A stretch of 64,000 nt of DNA from Clostridium amylolyticum (GTDB lineage: Bacteria > Bacillota > Clostridia > Clostridiales > Clostridiaceae). The stretch covers positions 1 through 64,000 of the forward strand of contig NZ_FQZO01000001.1 in the NCBI RefSeq assembly GCF_900142075.1, given 5' to 3'. Below the pieces are notes generated by a model. The model did not search any database, was not told where the DNA came from, and saw nothing but the letters and a program-made list of their open reading frames with translations. Below, one piece after another: positions 50,996 through 59,242 of this stretch; the first letter of the stretch is position 1; every line of letters starts with the position of its first letter. The translations under genes and the position numbers were made by a program.

Positions 50996-51865
50996 CTATA
51001 TAAAAATATCTAGGGTAGTGGATATAAGAAATATTATACTTACCAGTTGATTTATATTATAGGAAGCTATTTTTGCATTAGCTAAATTATTTGGAGATAT
51101 CATTCTGTGTTCAACTATAAGTAAAATTCCCATAAGTGTAAGTCCAGTATAATATATTCCACCCAGATTACTGCTTAAGAATCCTATAAATATTAAAAAT
51201 ATTACAGATATTATATGCAAGGCTGATGAAATATAGAGGGCGTTTTTTATTCCAAAAACTGCTGGTATGGAGTAAATCCCATTTTCGGTATCAAAGTCAT
51301 AATCTTGCGCTCCATATATAACATCAAAACCTGATACCCATAATGCATTAGCGGCACCAAGGAGAAGACTTATCCAGGATATTTTTCCTGTTACAGCAAT
51401 CCAGGCACCTACTGGTGCAGCAGCTGAGGTTACCCCTAAAATTAAATGGCATGACCAAGTAAATCTCTTGGTATAGGAATATATAATAAGTAGAAAAAGT
51501 GCCACTGGGGATAGGATTAAACATAAAAGGTTAAGTTCTGCAGCTGCTAATACCATAACCCCAAAGCATAATATGGTAAATACTATTACTTCCTTTTTTC
51601 CTATTAATCCTTTAGGTATTTGTCTGTTCGCTGTTCTTGGGTTTTTAGCATCTATATCTGAGTCTATAACTCTATTGATAGCATTGGCACCGGTTCTGGC
51701 TCCTAAAAAGGCCATTATAATCCAAAATAGTGTATGAATAGAAGGCAACCCTTTGGAGGCTAATAACATGGAAAAGAAAGCAAAGGAAAAAGAGAATATA
51801 GTGTGGGAAAACATAACTAATTTTCCATAGTCATAAATTTTCCTAAAGGGTTTATTCAATACCAT
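50996..51865 (-). CDS. UbiA-family prenyltransferase (MqnP/UbiA-like)
   Basis: This membrane prenyltransferase (289 aa, about eight to nine helices) attaches a polyprenyl chain to an aromatic ring. Both Asp-rich motifs are present: NRVIDSDIDAKNPRTANRQIP (key residues Asn, Asp, Asp) and VIYGAQDYDFDTENGIYSIP. The second motif's form is that of MqnP/UbiA enzymes rather than MenA. Its start overlaps the ubiD end by 14 bases. Together with UbiX and UbiD it forms the late-step trio of the futalosine-type menaquinone pathway (MqnP/MqnM/MqnL). It may be the DmkA equivalent for the electron-transfer locus. Confidence 0.87.
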   Translation of the reverse strand: MVLNKPFRKIYDYGKLVMFSHTIFSFSFAFFSMLLASKGLPSIHTLFWIIMAFLGARTGANAINRVIDSDIDAKNPRTANRQIPKGLIGKKEVIVFTILCFGVMVLAAAELNLLCLILSPVALFLLIIYSYTKRFTWSCHLILGVTSAAAPVGAWIAVTGKISWISLLLGAANALWVSGFDVIYGAQDYDFDTENGIYSIPAVFGIKNALYISSALHIISVIFLIFIGFLSSNLGGIYYTGLTLMGILLIVEHRMISPNNLANAKIASYNINQLVSIIFLISTTLDIFI

Positions 51866-53300
51866 ACTCTTTCCATCTCCTATCCACTATGGTCTTTATC
51901 TCAGAGGTCATTTCTATGTCATCGGGCCAAGGTCTTGTGTGACCTTCACTAGACCACTTTTTTGTTGCGTCAATTCCCATTCTATAGCCGTAGTGAGGTA
52001 GGTTAGAAGCATGATCTAAAGCATCTAAAGGACCTTGTGAAAGCACCACATCTTCTTTTGCATCTATATTATTGAAGACCTTCCAAGCCACAGTGGATAA
52101 GTCTTGGGGGCTTACGTTTTCATCCACCACAATTATCATTTTTGTATACATCATTTGCCCTATACCCCATAAAGAATTCATTATCTTTTTACCATGTCCA
52201 GGATACCTTTTTTTAATGGACACTATAACACAGTTATGAAACACTCCTTCTAAAGGAAAGTTTATATCAATTATTTCTGGATATTGCATCTTTAAAAGTG
52301 GTAAGAAGATTCTTTCTGTGGCCTTGCCTAGGTAACAGTCTTCCATAGGTGGTTTTCCCACTATGGTAGTAGGATAAACAGGCTTTTTCTTGTGGGTGAT
52401 GCAGGTCACATGAAACACTGGATAATAGTCTGCTAAAGAGTAATATCCAGTATGGTCTCCAAAAGGACCTTCCAGCTTTAAGGGTTCAGTAACATCTACA
52501 TATCCTTCTATAATAAACTCCGCCTCCGCAGGTACATAAATATCGCTTTTAATGGATTTTGTAAGTTTTACCGGTAGTTTTCTTAAAAATCCAGCAAACA
52601 TCATTTCATCTATCATTTTAGGAAGAGGTGCAGTAGCTGCATAGGTAATGGCGGGATCACAGCCTAAGGCTACAGAAACCGGCATTTTTCCCCCTAACTT
52701 CTTATACTTCTCGTATATTTCTCTTCCATCCTTATGAAGGTGCCAGTGCATGCCTGTAGTGTTTTTATCATATACTTGAAGTCTGTACATTCCCATATTC
52801 TGTATCCCGGTTTCAGGATCTATAGTAACCACCAGAGGCAGGGTAATAAACCTTCCAGCATCACCAGGCCAACACTTTAATACAGGGAGAGTTGAAAGGT
52901 CAGGATTTTCTTCTATAACCTCCTGACAGGCACCTCTAGTAGGAAGCTTTATAGGAAAAACTGAGGCCATTCTGGCAAGTTTAGGTAAAGATTTAAATTT
53001 ATTCATTAATCCTAAGTATTTTGACATATCTATAAAGTCTCCAATGTCCTTACCGATATCATCCATACTATCCACACCTAAGGCTAGGTTCATCCTTTCA
53101 TAAGTACCCATGGCATTTATAAGAAGGGGGTAAGGAGAGCCCTTTACATTTTCAAAAAGTAGTGCAGGTCCAAAAGATTTAGAAATTCTATCAGCGATTT
53201 CAGTGATTTCTAGCTCTGGATCTACTTGGGTTTGTATTTTGCTTAATAGATTTTTTTCTTCTAACCTTTTTATGAAATCTTGTAAGTCCTTATAGGCCAT
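51852..53300 (-). CDS. ubiD: UbiD-family decarboxylase
   Basis: UbiD enzymes reversibly decarboxylate aromatic or alpha,beta-unsaturated acids using prenyl-FMN. This 482-residue protein shows the family blocks NMGMYRLQVYDKNTTGMHWHLHKDG (cofactor/metal region) and the catalytic Glu-Asp region LEGPFGDHTGYYSLADYYPVFHVTCITHKKKPVYP (positions about 275-310). A C-terminal KIIVVDENVSPQD segment is also typical. It is translationally coupled to ubiA. In menaquinone or ubiquinone synthesis UbiD removes the ring carboxylate. Which acid it uses here cannot be told from sequence. Confidence 0.92.
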   Translation of the reverse strand: MAYKDLQDFIKRLEEKNLLSKIQTQVDPELEITEIADRISKSFGPALLFENVKGSPYPLLINAMGTYERMNLALGVDSMDDIGKDIGDFIDMSKYLGLMNKFKSLPKLARMASVFPIKLPTRGACQEVIEENPDLSTLPVLKCWPGDAGRFITLPLVVTIDPETGIQNMGMYRLQVYDKNTTGMHWHLHKDGREIYEKYKKLGGKMPVSVALGCDPAITYAATAPLPKMIDEMMFAGFLRKLPVKLTKSIKSDIYVPAEAEFIIEGYVDVTEPLKLEGPFGDHTGYYSLADYYPVFHVTCITHKKKPVYPTTIVGKPPMEDCYLGKATERIFLPLLKMQYPEIIDINFPLEGVFHNCVIVSIKKRYPGHGKKIMNSLWGIGQMMYTKMIIVVDENVSPQDLSTVAWKVFNNIDAKEDVVLSQGPLDALDHASNLPHYGYRMGIDATKKWSSEGHTRPWPDDIEMTSEIKTIVDRRWKEYGIE

Positions 53301-53320
53301 ATTATCCTCCTAGAATATCA

Positions 53321-54376
53321 TTAATTTTGTTGTTTAAACTCCTCATTTGTTAATTTAAAAGTATTTTTAAGTCCAGAGGTAATATAAACCTTATTATCCT
53401 TGGTTACAAAAACAGCTTCAATATTAGGTAGTTTTTCTATGAACTTCATCCCGCCTTCTAGCCCTTTAGAGAAAACAGAGGTAGATAGCGCATCTCCATC
53501 AATGGATTTATCACTTATAATGGTAATTCCTGCAAGTTCATTGTCGTAGGGGTATCCTGTAAAAGGGTTTAATATATGATGATATTTTTTACCATCCTTT
53601 TCAATGTATCTTTCATAAATTCCAGAGGTAACCACAGATTTGTTTTCTACAGGTACATAGCCTACAATCTTTCCTCTAGAATCAAAGGGGTTCTGAACTC
53701 CTATCTTCCAAGGTCTTCCCTCTGGGTTATTACCAAGAGCATATATGTTACCACCTAAATCTACTAAGGCATGCTCTACTCCATTTTCCTTGAGTATATC
53801 TGTTATAGCATCTGCGGTGTATCCTTTTGCAATACCCCCTAAGTCTATTTTCATGCCTGTTTTTTTAAGCTTTACTGTATTATCAGCTTTGTTTATTTCT
53901 AGGTCCTTATAACCTACTAAGGATTTAGTGTTATTTATTTCTTCTGAGGTAGGAACCTTTGCTTCAGGAAGTCCTATGCTCCAAAGCTTAACTAAAGGTC
54001 CTATAGTAATATCAAAGGAACCTTCTGTCAATTTGGAATACTCTAAACCTTTTTCAATGTTTATAAAGGCATCTTTAGATACTTTAACCGTATCTTTGCC
54101 GGCAGAATTATTTACTTTATCTATCTCTGTGCCTTCTTTATTGATACTTAATTCACTTTCAATCTGCTTTACCTTATTGAAAGCTTTATCCAAGATTTTG
54201 TCATCCTTTTTATCATATAAACTTATGGATACTACAGTACCCATGAAGAATTCAGTTTTAGATAAGGGTTCATTGGAAGGTGAATCCTTAACAGGAGCTT
54301 TGCTGCATCCATTAAATAGGGATGCTGTAATAAGAAATGAAAGTAAGGGAATAAATAGCTTTTTAGTTTTAGACAT
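53321..54376 (-). CDS. apbE: FAD:protein FMN transferase ApbE (FmnB-like lipoprotein)
   Basis: ApbE transfers FMN from FAD to a threonine in target proteins. The protein has a lipobox FNGC (Cys24), so it acts outside the membrane. The domain shows TEFFMGTVVSISLYDKK, the FAD-binding VDLGGNIYALGNNPEGRPWKIGVQNP, and the Mg-binding HHILNPFTGYPYDNELAGITIIS with DGDALSTSVF. Length is 351 aa. ATG 54376 follows TAGGAGGA. Its likely substrate, the FMN-binding lipoprotein, is encoded immediately upstream. The same pairing (FmnB and PplA) occurs in Listeria extracellular electron transfer. Confidence 0.94.
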   Translation of the reverse strand: MSKTKKLFIPLLSFLITASLFNGCSKAPVKDSPSNEPLSKTEFFMGTVVSISLYDKKDDKILDKAFNKVKQIESELSINKEGTEIDKVNNSAGKDTVKVSKDAFINIEKGLEYSKLTEGSFDITIGPLVKLWSIGLPEAKVPTSEEINNTKSLVGYKDLEINKADNTVKLKKTGMKIDLGGIAKGYTADAITDILKENGVEHALVDLGGNIYALGNNPEGRPWKIGVQNPFDSRGKIVGYVPVENKSVVTSGIYERYIEKDGKKYHHILNPFTGYPYDNELAGITIISDKSIDGDALSTSVFSKGLEGGMKFIEKLPNIEAVFVTKDNKVYITSGLKNTFKLTNEEFKQQN

Positions 54377-54436
54377 AAAATGTTCCTCCTATAAATAAAA
54401 TACATCATTAGTATATAATAAAATTCTACTATTAAC

Positions 54437-54467
54437 AAAAGACTTTAGGAATACCTAAAGTCTTTTT
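54437..54467 (-). terminator. Hairpin after the FMN-binding lipoprotein gene
   Basis: AAAGACTTTAGG pairs with CCTAAAGTCTTT around a 4-base loop. On the minus strand it is followed by TTTTG, a moderate terminator. It would allow more lipoprotein transcript than downstream apbE-ubi transcript. Confidence 0.75.
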
Positions 54468-54482
54468 GAAATATTCTAAATA

Positions 54483-54947
54483 TTATTTTTTTACGTCTGT
54501 TTGTGGTAATTTTAAAGTAGTTTGGTCACCCTTTTTAGCTTTTTCATCCATTAGCTTTTTAGCCATTTCTTTGAAAGCGTCAGAGGAGTGAGTTGCACCA
54601 GTTACTTTATCAACCTTAGATGGATCTTGTTTGTCCACTAAAGCTTTTCCTAAAGCTGGAGAATATTCAGCTGGGCTTGTACCTGATTTATCTTTCATAG
54701 CTTTGTTGTATTCTGCATCTTGTGATTTAAGCTTTCCGTCTTTGTTTACATAATCGTAGTTAGCGGAAACTATTTTTCCATCCTTAACTTCGATTTCTGT
54801 GAAAGCTTTCCAGCCTCTTGTATCTTCTTTATCATATTCTGCTTTATACTTACCATCCTTTAAAGCATTTTTATTTCCGCAACCTGCTAACATTGTTAAA
54901 GCTAAAACAGAAGCAGCTGCTAAGCTAATTATACGATTTCTTTTCAT
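54483..54947 (-). CDS. FMN-binding lipoprotein (PplA-like, single domain)
   Basis: This 154-residue lipoprotein (lipobox MLAGC, Cys23) has one FMN-binding domain. DGKYKAEYDKEDTRGWKAFTEIEVKDGKI opens the domain, and VDKVTGATHSSDAF carries the flavinylation motif (T-G-A-T, residues 116-119; the second Thr is the expected FMN-ester site). The protein would carry a covalently bound FMN outside the cell, installed by the adjacent ApbE. Listeria PplA, the electron carrier of extracellular transfer, is longer, and I recall it having two such domains. ATG 54947 follows AAGGGGGAT. A strong hairpin separates it from apbE. Confidence 0.9.
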   Translation of the reverse strand: MKRNRIISLAAASVLALTMLAGCGNKNALKDGKYKAEYDKEDTRGWKAFTEIEVKDGKIVSANYDYVNKDGKLKSQDAEYNKAMKDKSGTSPAEYSPALGKALVDKQDPSKVDKVTGATHSSDAFKEMAKKLMDEKAKKGDQTTLKLPQTDVKK

Positions 54948-55277
54948 TACGAAATCCCCCTTACTAAAAGTTTAATGATATATTGTCGATTTAACGACCT
55001 TACATACAAATTATACAATGAGTGGAAGATTTTTTGCTATTCGAATTATTAATGTAACATTAACTAAACTTATGACTAAATAGAGTTTTTTTGTATAATT
55101 ATTAACTTAACAAAGGGGTTTTCCCTATGTTTAACACCTTTAACAGATTGTGAACATTTAAAAAATAAAAACTATAAATAATTATGGACATATGTGTATT
55201 TTATATATAAAATTTAATATGGTAGTGATGATCTTTAAATAAAATTAAAATTATGTGTTGAGGAGTGATTAGATTAA
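54948..55277. promoter_or_regulatory. Shared divergent regulatory region of the electron-transfer locus
   Basis: These 330 bp separate the leftward FMN-lipoprotein/apbE/ubi unit from the rightward ndh2 unit. Candidate -10 boxes are TATAAT read leftward at 55010-55015 and TATAAT read rightward at 55094-55099. Neither has a convincing -35 at the right spacing. A GTCG/CGAC dyad (54985-54998) lies in the leftward leader. TTGTGAA at about 55147 and TTAACTTAACAA near 55101-55112 recall half-sites of redox regulators (Rex-like), but the spacing is not consensus. No gene was seen. Confidence 0.5.
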
Positions 55278-57176
55278 ATGAATAATAGTAAGCACATAGT
55301 TATTTTAGGTGCTGGATATGCTGGAGTCCACGCAGCTAAAAAGCTTGCAAAAAAATATAAGAAAAATGACGATATAAAAATAACCCTTATCGATAAGAAT
55401 CCTTTCCATACTCTCATGACTGAACTTCATGAAGTTGCAGGAGGAAGGGTTCATCCTGAATCTGTACAGGTGGAGCTTTCCAAGATATTTCATAGGACCA
55501 AGGTGAATTTAGTAATTGATTATATTACTAATGTAGATATCGATGGTCAAACTGTTACTACAAAAAATCATAAGTTTACTTATGACTATTTATTGATTGG
55601 AACAGGATCAGAGCCAGCCTTCTTTGGAGTGCCTGGAGTTAAGGATCATGGCTTTACCCTTTGGTCTTTTGAGGATGCTTTAGAAATTAGAGCACATATT
55701 AAGGATACATTTGAAAGAGCCTCCAGAGAAACTGATGAAAAGCTAAGAAAAGAAATGCTTACTTTTGTAGTAGCTGGTTCAGGATTTACAGGAATTGAAA
55801 TGGCTGGGGAACTCTTAGAATGGAAAACTAGACTAGCTAGAGAAACTGGTGTAGATGTAAATGAAGTGAAATTATATGTGGTAGAAGCACTGGGAACCAT
55901 ACTTAACATGTTAGATAGAAAACAAGCAGATAAAGCAGAAAAGTACATGGTTAAGCATGGTGTAGAAGTGCTTAAGAATTCACCTATAGTTGAAGTAACT
56001 CCAAATAAGATAGTGCTTAAAGATGGAAGTGAAATTAGCACACAAACATTAATTTGGACATGCGGTATTCAAGCTAATGCACAAGTGGCTGAATATGGAT
56101 TAGATAGAGCAAGAGCAGGTAGACTACAGACTAACAGCCATATGCAGGTAGTAGGAAAAGAAAATGTATTTGCAGTGGGAGACCTGACTTATTTCGAAGA
56201 AGAGCCAGGCAGAGGAACTCCACAGATAGTTGAAGCAGCTGAGCAGACTGCCATGACAGCAGTTAAAAATATCATAGCTGATATAGAAAAGACTGAAAAA
56301 GTAGAGTTTAAGTCTAATTATCATGGATTTATGGTTTCTGTAGGGGGAAGATATGGAGTAGCTAACTTATCTGGAATGAAGCTCTCTGGATTCTTTGCCT
56401 TAGTTATGAAACATCTTGTAAATATGTATTACCTTATAGGAGTAAATGGTATACATGCGGTATATCACTACTTAAATCATGAGTTCTTCTCCATGGAAGA
56501 TAAAAGATCTATCATGAGAGGACATTTATCTTCTAAGGCTAATAGACTTTGGTTAGTACCTCTTAGATTATATATAGGTGTACTTTGGCTTTTAGAAGGG
56601 CTTAAGAAATTTGTAGGTGAAGAAACTTGGGCTAAAGCTTCAGGTTTTGATAAATTAACTTCAGGTATTGGAAGTGACAGCTGGCTAAAAAGCGGAAATG
56701 TTAAAATGCCTTTTGAGTGGTTAAAGGTAAATGGTACTTCAGGTGCTTCAGCATCAGCAGATGCTGCTAGTGGAGCTTCACAAGCAGCAGCAGGAGCTGC
56801 AGCAAACTGGCCAACTCCTATAATTAAGGAAATGCCAGGTTTCTATGAAGGTTTAATGCATACATTTATACCAAACGCTGAAGTTGCTGTATGGTTCCAA
56901 AGGATAGTGGTATTCACTGAAATTTGTATAGGACTTGCATTATTGGCAGGCTTATTTACATTCCTTGCTAGTGCCGCTTCTGCCTTTATGGTATTGAACT
57001 TTATACTTTCAGCCATGGCTGGATGGGAAATATTATGGTACTTCTTTGGCGCTATTGCTCTTATGGGTGGTGCAGGAAGAACCTTTGGACTTGATTATTA
57101 CGTGATGCCATGGATTAATAAAACCATACGAAATTGGTGGTATGGTGATAAGGTTGCAGTGTATAATCAACAATAA
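55278..57176 (+). CDS. ndh2: Type-II NADH dehydrogenase with C-terminal membrane domain (Ndh2-like)
   Basis: The protein is 632 aa. Residues about 1-400 are a pyridine nucleotide-disulfide-type NDH-2: IVILGAGYAGVHAAKKL (FAD site), FVVAGSGFTGIEMAGELLEW (NADH site), and NVFAVGDLTYFEEEPGRGTPQIVEAAEQTA. After about residue 410 the protein becomes a membrane domain of about four helices resembling DoxX (VPLRLYIGVLWLLEGLKKF; WFQRIVVFTEICIGLALLAGLF). An Ala/Ser/Gly-rich linker (about 490-520) sits inside it. Listeria Ndh2 also has a C-terminal membrane extension that commits electrons to an extracellular pathway. It likely oxidises NADH and reduces a demethylmenaquinone-type pool. Confidence 0.9.
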   Translation: MNNSKHIVILGAGYAGVHAAKKLAKKYKKNDDIKITLIDKNPFHTLMTELHEVAGGRVHPESVQVELSKIFHRTKVNLVIDYITNVDIDGQTVTTKNHKFTYDYLLIGTGSEPAFFGVPGVKDHGFTLWSFEDALEIRAHIKDTFERASRETDEKLRKEMLTFVVAGSGFTGIEMAGELLEWKTRLARETGVDVNEVKLYVVEALGTILNMLDRKQADKAEKYMVKHGVEVLKNSPIVEVTPNKIVLKDGSEISTQTLIWTCGIQANAQVAEYGLDRARAGRLQTNSHMQVVGKENVFAVGDLTYFEEEPGRGTPQIVEAAEQTAMTAVKNIIADIEKTEKVEFKSNYHGFMVSVGGRYGVANLSGMKLSGFFALVMKHLVNMYYLIGVNGIHAVYHYLNHEFFSMEDKRSIMRGHLSSKANRLWLVPLRLYIGVLWLLEGLKKFVGEETWAKASGFDKLTSGIGSDSWLKSGNVKMPFEWLKVNGTSGASASADAASGASQAAAGAAANWPTPIIKEMPGFYEGLMHTFIPNAEVAVWFQRIVVFTEICIGLALLAGLFTFLASAASAFMVLNFILSAMAGWEILWYFFGAIALMGGAGRTFGLDYYVMPWINKTIRNWWYGDKVAVYNQQ

Positions 57177-57265
57177 TTAATCTAAGAATAAACTAGACTT
57201 ATGGATGATTATTCAGTATGCTAATAGTAATCCTGCATAAAAAGTAAAAGGTGGCAAATAACTAT

Positions 57266-57652
57266 ATGAAAAAGATGGATGTAATTATTATAGCTGTACT
57301 TTTAGCTATTTCCTTTATACCAGAAATAGTATTTGGAATACGTGGTGGTAGAAGTTTAAATAATACCTATGCTGAAATAACCATAAGTGGAAAACATTAT
57401 AAAACTGTCCCTCTCTCTTCACATAAGGGAGAGGACAGTTTTGTCATTAAAGATAAGTTTGGAAAGAATACTGTGATAGTTAGGGATAACTCTATAGCTA
57501 TAGTAGATGCAGACTGTCCAGATAAGGTATGTATACAGCCAGGGTTTATAAGTAAACCAGGAGATTCTATCGTATGCTTACCTCACCAACTTATGATAGA
57601 AATTAAAGGTAAAGCTGAAGATGAAGACCAGCTAGATAAAGTATCTCATTGA
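57266..57652 (+). CDS. NusG domain II membrane protein (EetA-like)
   Basis: This 128-residue protein has a single N-terminal transmembrane helix (VIIIAVLLAISFIPEIVFGI) and an extracellular NusG domain II (PF07009 type): YAEITISGKHYKTVPLS, VIVRDNSIAIVDADCPDKVC and GDSIVCLPHQLMIEI. Two cysteines (DADCPDKVC) and a third (IVCLPHQ) are conserved in this family. ATG 57266 is chosen with AGGTGG 11 bases upstream; GTG 57251 overlaps that site. It is followed by a Gx-family protein, a frequent pair. The position matches eetA in Listeria-type loci. A terminator-like hairpin lies inside the gene (57401-57442). Confidence 0.82.
   Translation: MKKMDVIIIAVLLAISFIPEIVFGIRGGRSLNNTYAEITISGKHYKTVPLSSHKGEDSFVIKDKFGKNTVIVRDNSIAIVDADCPDKVCIQPGFISKPGDSIVCLPHQLMIEIKGKAEDEDQLDKVSH
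57401..57442 (+). other. Long intragenic hairpin in the eetA-like gene
   Basis: A perfect 10-bp stem, AAAACTGTCC (57401-57410) with GGACAGTTTT (57433-57442), is extended inward by TCTCTC/GGGAGA-type pairs with a single C bulge. It lies within the coding sequence, and its 3' arm ends in TTTT. It could act as an intragenic terminator or RNA processing site between ndh2/eetA and the two genes downstream. Confidence 0.55.
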
Positions 57653-57663
57653 GGTGATAAATA

Positions 57664-58188
57664 ATGAAGAAAACATCAAAGATGGTATATTTAGCATTAT
57701 TGGTGGCACAAGCGCTGGTACTTCATATCTTTGAATCCATGATACCGGTTCCTTTTATAACCCCCGGTGCAAAGCTTGGATTATCAAACCTTGTAACAGT
57801 AATTGCTCTTTATACCTTAGAAGATTATAAAGAAGTATTTATAGTGGTGCTTTTGAGAATTATCTTAGCCACCATGTTTGGTGGTAATCTTTCCAGCTTC
57901 ATGTACAGCGTAGGTGGAGGATTATTAAGCTTTGGAGCCATGGTGCTAACTAAAGAATTATTTAAAGATAAAGTGAGCATCATAGGAGTAAGTTCTTCTG
58001 GTGCTGTTTTCCATAACATTGGTCAGCTGTTAGTAGCTTCTGCTATAGTGAGAAACTTAGGGGTGACTCTTTATCTCCCTATATTATCTATAGCGGGAAT
58101 AGGAACAGGAATATTTATTGGAGTTTCAGCCAATTATTTAACTAAACATATAAGTAAAATACCTTATTTTAAGAAAATTAAACAATAG
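57664..58188 (+). CDS. Gx transporter family membrane protein (EetB-like)
   Basis: This 174-residue membrane protein has five to six helices, of the heptaprenyl diphosphate synthase component I-like (Gx transporter, ECF S-component-like) family: IFESMIPVPFITPGAKLGLSNLVTVIALY, LRIILATMFGGNLSSFMYSVGGGLLSF and SGAVFHNIGQLLVA. The family is regularly found beside NusG-II proteins and polyprenyl synthases. In Listeria the corresponding EetB is required for electron export, possibly as an ECF-type transport component. It starts 11 bases after the EetA-like gene, with GAGGTGAT before ATG 57664. Confidence 0.85.
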   Translation: MKKTSKMVYLALLVAQALVLHIFESMIPVPFITPGAKLGLSNLVTVIALYTLEDYKEVFIVVLLRIILATMFGGNLSSFMYSVGGGLLSFGAMVLTKELFKDKVSIIGVSSSGAVFHNIGQLLVASAIVRNLGVTLYLPILSIAGIGTGIFIGVSANYLTKHISKIPYFKKIKQ

Positions 58189-58199
58189 AGGTTGATGCA

Positions 58200-59165
58200 A
58201 TGGATAAAATGTGGCTTCAGTATCCTGAATTACATAAAGAACTGGAAGCTGTACTGTATATAATGAAGGAAAATACAAAATGCAAAGATAAAAAAATTGA
58301 AAATTCAATTTTAGATTTAATAAATTCTGGTGGCAAGATGTTAAGACCGGCATTTACATTAATTTCTTCACGTTTTGGAGAGTATAACGAAGAGAGAGCT
58401 AGAGCCTTAGCTGCAGTTATAGAAATGATGCATATGGCAACTTTGGTTCATGATGATGTTATTGATGACTCAAAATTAAGAAGAGGTCAGGAAACCATTC
58501 AATCAAAATATGGTAAAGATTATGCGGTATATATTGGTGATTTTCTGTTTTGCGTATGTTTTAAGATTCTTGCATCAAATTCCTCACTGCAAAGTATTAA
58601 AGTTGACAGCAAATCAATGTCAAGGATATGCCTTGGAGAGGTAGAGCAGCTTAATACTCGCTTTAAAACTCAAGTATCCGTAAAGGATTATCTTTCTAGA
58701 ATTTCAGGAAAAACAGCTGAATTATTTTCATTAAGTTTATATATTGGTGCTGCAGAAGCAGGTTGTAGTGAAAAAGTTAATAGATTATTATGGAATATTG
58801 GACATAATATTGGTATGGCTTTTCAGATTATTGATGATGTATTAGATTATACCAGTGCTAAATCATACATAGGAAAGCCTGCAGCTAGCGACATAAAGCA
58901 AGGTATATTCACTATTCCTATAATATATGCATTATTAAAGGATAAAGGAAGTTTGAAAGATATAATTTCTAAAGATGATTATAGTGATTACGATATAGCT
59001 AATATTATTTTTTTAGTAAATGAGCTTGGTGGAATTGAGAAATCTAGAGAATTAGCAAAAAAATATACAGACAAAGCTTATAAACTTATTAATAAGCTTC
59101 CAGAAAATAAATATAAAATTGTTCTTAAGGAAGTTTGCGAGACTTTGCTTAATAGAAGTTATTAA
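58200..59165 (+). CDS. Polyprenyl diphosphate synthase (DmkB-like)
   Basis: This trans-isoprenyl diphosphate synthase makes the long side chain for quinones. It has the first Asp-rich motif LVHDDVIDDSKLRRGQETI (DDxxD), GGKMLRPAFTLIS upstream (IPP binding), FQIIDDVLDYTSA for the second motif, and ISGKTAELFSLS. Length is 321 aa. AGAGGTTGATGCA is the ribosome region before ATG 58200. It is the last gene of the rightward unit, followed by a strong terminator. With the UbiA-type transferase of the opposite unit it would supply the prenylated quinone that links Ndh2 to the surface flavin carrier. Confidence 0.9.
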   Translation: MDKMWLQYPELHKELEAVLYIMKENTKCKDKKIENSILDLINSGGKMLRPAFTLISSRFGEYNEERARALAAVIEMMHMATLVHDDVIDDSKLRRGQETIQSKYGKDYAVYIGDFLFCVCFKILASNSSLQSIKVDSKSMSRICLGEVEQLNTRFKTQVSVKDYLSRISGKTAELFSLSLYIGAAEAGCSEKVNRLLWNIGHNIGMAFQIIDDVLDYTSAKSYIGKPAASDIKQGIFTIPIIYALLKDKGSLKDIISKDDYSDYDIANIIFLVNELGGIEKSRELAKKYTDKAYKLINKLPENKYKIVLKEVCETLLNRSY

Positions 59166-59177
59166 TTCAATATAAAT

Positions 59178-59240
59178 AAAAGCATGAATATTATTGCCTT
59201 GGAAATATATATTTCTAGCAATGATTATTCATGCTTTTTA
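59178..59240. terminator. Bidirectional terminator after the polyprenyl synthase gene
   Basis: AAAAGCATGAATA (59178-59190) pairs with TATTCATGCTTTT (59226-59238), with further inner pairing (ATTGC/GCAAT). It is between converging genes. Confidence 0.8.
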
Positions 59241-59242
59241 AA

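Noticed and set aside
53928..54398. 156-codon frame antisense to apbE
   Set aside because: ApbE motifs are clear on the other strand; the antisense frame has no start signals or motifs.
55100..55160. Rex-like operator upstream of ndh2
   Set aside because: TTAACTTAACAA and TTGTGAA resemble half-sites, but the spacing of the Rex palindrome is not met.
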